Assembly: GCA_902362725.1 (NCBI GenBank)
Contig: CABIXM010000013.1
Coordinates: 14,254 to 78,253, forward strand
Direction of reading: 5' to 3'
DNA: 64,000 nt
Source of the DNA: Clostridiaceae bacterium
GTDB taxonomy: Bacteria; Bacillota; Clostridia; Lachnospirales; Lachnospiraceae
Below are positions 59,460 to 64,000 of the stretch, piece by piece. Under the pieces are notes generated by a model. That model made no database searches. It was not told where the DNA came from and saw only the letters and a list, made by a program, of their open reading frames with translations. The position numbers and the translations under genes were made by a program. The first letter of the stretch is position 1; each line of letters opens with the position of its first letter.

Positions 59460-60725
59460 ATGAGACATACGATTTATCGCAGAGCCATCGCCATCCTGGT
59501 GGTTCTGCTTGTATTTGCGCAGATGGGCCAGGTGGCTTTTTCTTATCATCAGAAGCAGAAGGAGGCGGCGGAGGCCGGACAGGATACGGAGCAGAAAGCG
59601 TTGACCCTGTGGTACACCGATGAGAAGCTGAATGGTTATCTGGTGCAGGCGGCGGCTGATTATAAGGAGCAGACCGGCGTGGATGTGACATTGCAGCTTG
59701 TCACGGCGGTGGACTATATCGAGCATATCAATACGGCCAGTATCTCGGATCTGGGCGGCCCGGATCTTTTCGTGGTATCCAGCGAGCTTCTGGAAAAAGC
59801 CCGTCTGGCAGGACTGACCGTGGAAAATGACAGCTTTACGGAACGGGAGCTTTCGAAGAATTTCCCGACGAAGGCCATCGACGCGGCCACCTGCGGCGGA
59901 AAGCTCATGGCGTACCCCTTCTATTTTGAGACCTGTTTTCTGCTGTACAATAAGAATTACGTAGACAGCGCCCCGTCCACCATCGATGAGATCCTGGATT
60001 ACGCGGACAATTATGAGGCGACGGAGGCCACAGAAAAAGTGGAGAATATCTTCAAATGGAATGTGGCGGATATTTTCTCCAACTTCTTCTTTATCTCAAA
60101 TTATGTAAACCTTGGCGGCGAGACCGGAGATGACCCGACACAGGTTTCTCTGGACGCCCAGGAGGTCAAGGACTGCCTGGCTTATTACCAGAGTCTGAAT
60201 GCCTTTTTCGCCATTGACGCGGATGAGGTGACCACCGACAATGTATTGCAGGAATTTATTGACGGCAAGACGGTGTACACCATTGCGAAGACTGACGCCA
60301 TCGCGCAGATTGACGCGGCGGACGGCGGTTACTTCTACGGCATTGCAGAGGTACCGAACCTGACTGACGAGCTGTCCACCAAGGGGCTGTCTGTCACCAA
60401 TTCAGTGGTGGTGAACGCCTACTCCAAGGAGCGCGACACGGCAAAGGATTTCGCCCGGTTCGTGACCTACGACAAGGCGACAGAGCTGTACACTATGTCC
60501 GAGAAAATGCCGGTGCGTCTGGGTGTAAATTACGAGAACCCGGAGATGTCCGTGCTGCTTACTCAGTATGAAAATTCCGTGGAGGTTCCGAAACTGACAG
60601 ATTTAAGCAATTACTGGATCGAGATGGAGATCGCTTTCGCGAACATCTGGAAGGGCAATGACGTGGATACGGAAGTGGATTCTGTGACCCGGAAAATCAT
60701 GTCCCAGCTCCAGGCTGCGGAATAG
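59460..60725 (+). CDS. Family 1 extracellular solute-binding protein, orphan
   Basis: 421 aa. An N-terminal signal anchor (RAIAILVVLLVFAQMGQVAFS) has no lipobox Cys, so the protein may be tethered or cleaved. The rest is the two-lobed type II periplasmic-binding fold of sugar or oligosaccharide binders (ALTLWYTDEKLNGYL, MAYPFYFETCFLLYNKNYV, VTNSVVVNAYSKERDTAKDF as landmarks). No permease or ATPase gene is nearby. It follows argD by only 12 nt with no strong ribosome site of its own, so it may ride on the arg transcript. Ligand unknown. Confidence 0.82.
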   Translation: MRHTIYRRAIAILVVLLVFAQMGQVAFSYHQKQKEAAEAGQDTEQKALTLWYTDEKLNGYLVQAAADYKEQTGVDVTLQLVTAVDYIEHINTASISDLGGPDLFVVSSELLEKARLAGLTVENDSFTERELSKNFPTKAIDAATCGGKLMAYPFYFETCFLLYNKNYVDSAPSTIDEILDYADNYEATEATEKVENIFKWNVADIFSNFFFISNYVNLGGETGDDPTQVSLDAQEVKDCLAYYQSLNAFFAIDADEVTTDNVLQEFIDGKTVYTIAKTDAIAQIDAADGGYFYGIAEVPNLTDELSTKGLSVTNSVVVNAYSKERDTAKDFARFVTYDKATELYTMSEKMPVRLGVNYENPEMSVLLTQYENSVEVPKLTDLSNYWIEMEIAFANIWKGNDVDTEVDSVTRKIMSQLQAAE

Positions 60726-60805
60726 AACGAAAGATACGATGCATAAGCAAATCCAGTCATGGAAAGACTAACTTTACTGATAGATTAGGAAAGGAAGTTT
60801 TTGCC

Positions 60806-61237
60806 ATGATTGGATTTTTTATTGCCCTGTTGTCCGGGGCATTGATGAGCGTGCAGGGAGTATTTAATACGGAGGTCACCAAGGTGAGCAGCATGTGGAC
60901 TTCGGCGGCCTGGGTGCAGTTGTCGGCCCTTATTACCTGCCTCATTGCCTGGGGCCTGACCGACCGGAAGAACCCGCTGACTGTTTTTCAGGTGACGCCT
61001 AAGTACATGCTGCTGGGCGGCGTCATCGGCGCCTTTATTACTTTTACCGTGATCAAAAGCATGGACGCCCTGGGTCCTGCGAAGGCCGTGATGCTGATCG
61101 TTATTGCCCAGCTTCTGGTGGCCTATCTCATCGAGCTGGCAGGATTTTTCGGCGTGGAAAAGGCCGATTTCTCCTGGAGGAAGGTGATTGGCATGGCCGT
61201 AGCCATCGTGGGCGTCGCGGTGTTTCAGTGGGAATAA
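60806..61237 (+). CDS. DMT-superfamily small transporter (YdcZ/DUF606 type)
   Basis: 143 aa with five membrane helices, the half-size DMT (DUF606) format that dimerises. Landmarks: FFIALLSGALMSVQGVFNTEV at the N-terminus and LGPAKAVMLIVIAQLLVAYLIELAG. AGGAAAGGAAG precedes ATG 60806. Efflux or uptake of a small metabolite is possible; no substrate can be inferred from the single gene. Confidence 0.85.
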   Translation: MIGFFIALLSGALMSVQGVFNTEVTKVSSMWTSAAWVQLSALITCLIAWGLTDRKNPLTVFQVTPKYMLLGGVIGAFITFTVIKSMDALGPAKAVMLIVIAQLLVAYLIELAGFFGVEKADFSWRKVIGMAVAIVGVAVFQWE

Positions 61238-61254
61238 ACGGCGGAAAAAAGAAC

Positions 61255-61283
61255 TTGTATTCTTGACGAATCTCCGCTAAAAT
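61255..61283 (+). promoter_or_regulatory. Promoter of comEA-like/two-component operon
   Basis: TTGTAT (61255-61260), 17-bp spacer, TAAAAT (61278-61283). Confidence 0.55.
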
Positions 61284-61334
61284 GAAGGTAGTCTGTATCG
61301 GAGGGGACCCCGCTTTTTCAGAAAGGCGGAAAAA

Positions 61335-61916
61335 ATGAGATATCGACGGAAGTATCAAATCAGACTCTGGGTGGCGGTGCTGATTCTGCTGGCCGGTCTC
61401 ACCGGCTGCCGGAAAAAGACGGCGGTTTATGACAGCGCGGCGGAGGAGATTACGACAGAGGCAGCAGAGACAGAGACGACCGGGGAAGAGAAGGCGGCGT
61501 CCATCTGGGTCTATGTCTGCGGTGAGGTGCGCGATCCAGGAGTCTATGAATTGCCTGAGGGCAGCCGGATCACCGACGCGGTGGAGGCGGCCGGAGGTAT
61601 GACCGGGGACGCGGCAGAGACCTATCTGAATCTGGCGGAAACCCTGTCGGATGGACAGAAGATCGAAGTGCCCTCGGTGGAAATGGCGGAAGCCTTAGAA
61701 GAGGCTGCCGCGCAGGACACGTCGGGGTTAGTGAATCTGAACCGGGCCACGGAAGCGGAACTTATGACGCTTTCCGGGATTGGCGAATCCAAGGCAAAAG
61801 AGATCATCCGCTATCGGGAATCCAGGGGCGGATTTCAGAAGCCGGAGGATTTGATGAATATTCCGGGCATCAAGGAAGGCGTTTTTTATAAAATCAGAGA
61901 CCAGATCACGGTCTGA
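61335..61916 (+). CDS. ComEA-like lipoprotein with SLBB and helix-hairpin-helix domains
   Basis: 193 aa. Lipoprotein signal with lipobox LTGC at about residue 24; Thr/Glu-rich linker; SLBB domain (VYVCGEVRDPGVYELPEGSR, ~60-105); then a double HhH DNA-binding domain (VNLNRATEAELMTLSGIG ... ESRGGFQKPEDLMNIPGIK) to the end. ComEA binds incoming double-stranded DNA at the membrane during natural transformation. No other com genes are in the window. A two-component system follows 20 nt downstream, so it probably shares its transcript. Confidence 0.88.
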   Translation: MRYRRKYQIRLWVAVLILLAGLTGCRKKTAVYDSAAEEITTEAAETETTGEEKAASIWVYVCGEVRDPGVYELPEGSRITDAVEAAGGMTGDAAETYLNLAETLSDGQKIEVPSVEMAEALEEAAAQDTSGLVNLNRATEAELMTLSGIGESKAKEIIRYRESRGGFQKPEDLMNIPGIKEGVFYKIRDQITV

Positions 61917-61936
61917 GAAAAGATGAGGCAGGAAGC

Positions 61937-62623
61937 ATGGGAAAGAAAGTATTAGTAGTCGACGATGAGAAACTAATTGTGAAGGGACTCCGGTTCAGCC
62001 TGGAGCAGGACGATATGGAAGTGGACTGCGCCTACGATGGCGAGGAGGCCCTGGAGTATGCCAGATCGAAGGAGTATGATATCGTACTTCTGGATGTGAT
62101 GCTTCCAAAGTTGGACGGCTTTCAGGTCTGCCAGCAGATTCGCGAGTTTTCCAATATGCCGATTATCATGCTGACGGCCAAGGGCGATGATATGGATAAG
62201 ATTCTGGGCCTGGAGTACGGCGCGGACGATTACATCACGAAGCCCTTTAACATTCTGGAGATCAAGGCCCGCATGAAGGCCATCATGCGCCGGGTGGGTG
62301 GCACGGAAAAGGAGAAAAAGGGCAAGGTGGTGGAGACCGCGGATCTGAAGCTCGACCTGGACAGCCGCCGTCTCTTTATCAGCGGCCGGGAGATCAATCT
62401 GACGGCCAAAGAGTTCGACCTGCTGGAGCTGATGGTGCTGAATCCGGGTAAGGTCTACAGCCGGGAGAAACTGCTGAATACGGTCTGGGGCTATGAGTAC
62501 CCGGGCGATGTGCGGACCGTGGACGTCCATATCCGTCGGCTTCGCGAAAAGATCGAGTCCAATCCGAGCGAGCCGAAATACGTACATACGAAGTGGGGTG
62601 TGGGTTATTACTTCCAGGCATAA
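61937..62623 (+). CDS. OmpR/PhoB-family response regulator
   Basis: 228 aa. Receiver with Asp9/Asp10, phospho-acceptor Asp53 (IVLLDVMLPKLDG), Thr80 and Lys102 (DYITKPF). A winged-helix DNA-binding domain (EINLTAKEFDLLELMVLNPGK ... VRTVDVHIRRLREKIE) ends GVGYYFQA. It resembles WalR/YycF and other PhoB-type regulators of Firmicutes. Its gene overlaps the start of the kinase gene. Target genes cannot be inferred here. Confidence 0.93.
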   Translation: MGKKVLVVDDEKLIVKGLRFSLEQDDMEVDCAYDGEEALEYARSKEYDIVLLDVMLPKLDGFQVCQQIREFSNMPIIMLTAKGDDMDKILGLEYGADDYITKPFNILEIKARMKAIMRRVGGTEKEKKGKVVETADLKLDLDSRRLFISGREINLTAKEFDLLELMVLNPGKVYSREKLLNTVWGYEYPGDVRTVDVHIRRLREKIESNPSEPKYVHTKWGVGYYFQA

Positions 62624-64000
62624 GATTGTATTTACATATTTCCGGAGCCTGAAGTTCCGGATTCTGCTGGTGCTGCTGGCGGTGAGCTGGGTTCCCATGA
62701 TTCTCATGTCGGCCAGTATTCTGAAGAGTTATCAGGATCGGGCCATCGCTGCCCGCAGTACGGAGGTGCAGAATCAGTGCATGATTCTGTCCAACCAGTT
62801 ATTGAGCTATAATTATATGGAGGATCCCTCCACGGAGCTGATTGACGGAGAACTGGCCCAGCTGTCCAGCCTCTATGACGGGCGTATCATCATCATTGAC
62901 CAGGATTTCCGTGTCATCAAGGATACCTATGGACTGATCGAAAATAAGTACGTGGTGTCTGAGGAGGTCATCCGCTGCTTTAAGGGCGAGACCACGAACC
63001 AGCTGTCGGAAAAGCGGTTCATCGAAATGACAGTGCCGGTGCGTGCCGGGGACTCCAACAAGGTGCAGGGCGTGCTGCTGGTCAGCGTGTCCACGGACAG
63101 CATCTGGGACAGTCTGGATGCCCTGACGAACAATGCCTGGGTGTTCACCCTGGTCTACGGCATTCTGGTGACGGTGGCGGCGATTCTGCTGTCCCACCTG
63201 CTGGTGCAGCCTATCTGCCGGATTATTGCAGGGCTTCATGAGATTTCCAGCGGTCATTCCAACGAGGATCTGATGGTGAAAACTTACGCGGAAACAGTGC
63301 AGGTATCCGAGGAGTTCAATAAGATTGTGACCCAGATGCGGGCCCTGGACGAATCCCGGCAGGAGTTTGTATCCAACGTGTCCCATGAGCTGAAAACGCC
63401 GCTGACCTCCATGAAGGTACTGGCGGATTCCCTGCTCACCCAGGAGGAGGTGCCAAACGAGCTCTACAAGGAGTTCATGGGCGATATTGCCGAGGAGATC
63501 GAGCGGGAAAATAAGATCATTACCGACCTGCTGGCTTTGGTCAAGATGGATAAAAAGGCGGCCAGCCTGAATATCGAGAAAAAGGATATCAACGATCTGC
63601 TGGAGCTGATCCTGAAACGGCTCCGGCCCATCGCGGCAAAGAAGAATATAGAGGTGGTTCTGGAGAGCTTCCGGCCCGTGACGGCGGAGGTGGACGAGAG
63701 CCGCCTGACACTGGCCTTTACGAACCTGGTGGAGAACGCCATCAAGTATAACAAGGAAAATGGCTGGGTGCATGTGTCTCTGGACGCGGACCACAAGTTC
63801 TTTTATGTGAAGGTCATGGATTCCGGCCAGGGTATTCCCGAGGAATCTTTGGACTACATCTTCGAGCGCTTTTACCGGGTGGATAAGTCCCATTCCAGCG
63901 AGATAGATGGAACGGGCCTGGGTTTGGCCATCGCTAAAAGCGCAGTGCTGGTTCACAAGGGCGCGATCAAGGTGTCCAGCGAGCTGGGCGTGGGAACCAC
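62598..64000 (+). CDS. Sensor histidine kinase, C-terminus beyond window
   Basis: Open to the right edge, ~467 codons visible. One N-terminal helix (FRILLVLLAVSWVPMILMSA), an extracellular domain (~45-165), a second helix and HAMP (~170-250), then the HisKA phospho-acceptor in NVSHELKTPLTS, N-box NLVENAIKYN, G1 DSGQGIPEE, F-box FERFYR and G2 GTGLGLAIAKS; only the last part of the ATPase domain is missing. The start is uncertain: the only in-frame start codon before the first helix is GTG 62598, overlapping the regulator by 26 nt. WalK/PhoR-like, and the cognate partner of the regulator upstream. Confidence 0.88.
   Translation, partial: MWVITSRHKIVFTYFRSLKFRILLVLLAVSWVPMILMSASILKSYQDRAIAARSTEVQNQCMILSNQLLSYNYMEDPSTELIDGELAQLSSLYDGRIIIIDQDFRVIKDTYGLIENKYVVSEEVIRCFKGETTNQLSEKRFIEMTVPVRAGDSNKVQGVLLVSVSTDSIWDSLDALTNNAWVFTLVYGILVTVAAILLSHLLVQPICRIIAGLHEISSGHSNEDLMVKTYAETVQVSEEFNKIVTQMRALDESRQEFVSNVSHELKTPLTSMKVLADSLLTQEEVPNELYKEFMGDIAEEIERENKIITDLLALVKMDKKAASLNIEKKDINDLLELILKRLRPIAAKKNIEVVLESFRPVTAEVDESRLTLAFTNLVENAIKYNKENGWVHVSLDADHKFFYVKVMDSGQGIPEESLDYIFERFYRVDKSHSSEIDGTGLGLAIAKSAVLVHKGAIKVSSELGVGT

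Overview
This 64 kb window comes from a low-to-mid-GC anaerobic Firmicute, most likely a gut Lachnospiraceae. Evidence for this: a six-subunit Rnf complex, ComEA/DegV/DUF4358/DUF5721-type genes, strong AGGAGG ribosome binding sites, a CIRCE element, and a Tn4451/Tn1549-style mobile element with a large serine recombinase. The genus cannot be fixed from the sequence alone.

Region 1 (1 to about 13,674) is the right-hand part of an integrative conjugative element. It starts inside a relaxase, carries a TnpV remnant, and then a cargo cassette: a divergent AraC regulator; an ECF-type importer (S component, T component, double ATPase); two YbtP/YbtQ-like ABC half-transporters; and a DtxR-family metal regulator. 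This set matches the import half of the equibactin locus of Streptococcus equi ICESe2, without any synthetase genes in view. Element housekeeping genes follow: a sigma-like protein, an XRE repressor, a lone PemK/MazF toxin, a 53-aa protein and the recombinase. The recombinase reading frame runs straight into a truncated host ABC transporter gene on the other strand, so the junction can be placed at a GA dinucleotide at 13,674-13,675.

Region 2 (13.7-32.2 kb) is ordinary chromosome. It holds xylulokinase, htpG under CIRCE/HrcA control, a four-gene envelope polysaccharide O-acylation cluster (SGNH, DUF4358, MBOAT, DHHW), aminopeptidase M18, DegV, a Na/phosphate cotransporter, an M20 amidohydrolase and an asymmetric heterodimeric ABC exporter.

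Region 3 (32.5-39.7 kb) is an energy-metabolism operon, rnfC-rnfDG-rnfE-rnfA-rnfB-apbE, followed by a NusG-domain-II protein and a HepSI/Gx transporter. RnfD and RnfG are one polypeptide. ApbE would attach the FMN groups to it.

Region 4 (40-52.6 kb) looks like a self-contained envelope sensing and surface-display locus. A 2306-residue SLH/choline-binding-repeat surface protein is preceded by two tandem degenerate receiver-domain proteins. Divergently transcribed from these is a LytTR response regulator, a membrane-anchored Ig-like protein and a GHKL histidine kinase, all overlapping or 1 nt apart. The divergent intergenic region holds an exact 12-bp direct repeat at 20-bp spacing and several strong inverted repeats. 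The giant protein and the membrane-anchored protein share a similar C-proximal module. This is the least explained part of the window.

Region 5 (53-64 kb) has arginine biosynthesis (argG divergent from argC-GNAT-argJ-argB-argD, with three ArgR-like palindromes between), an orphan solute-binding protein, a DMT transporter, a ComEA-like lipoprotein, and an OmpR-family two-component system whose kinase runs off the end of the window. No rRNA, tRNA or CRISPR array was seen.
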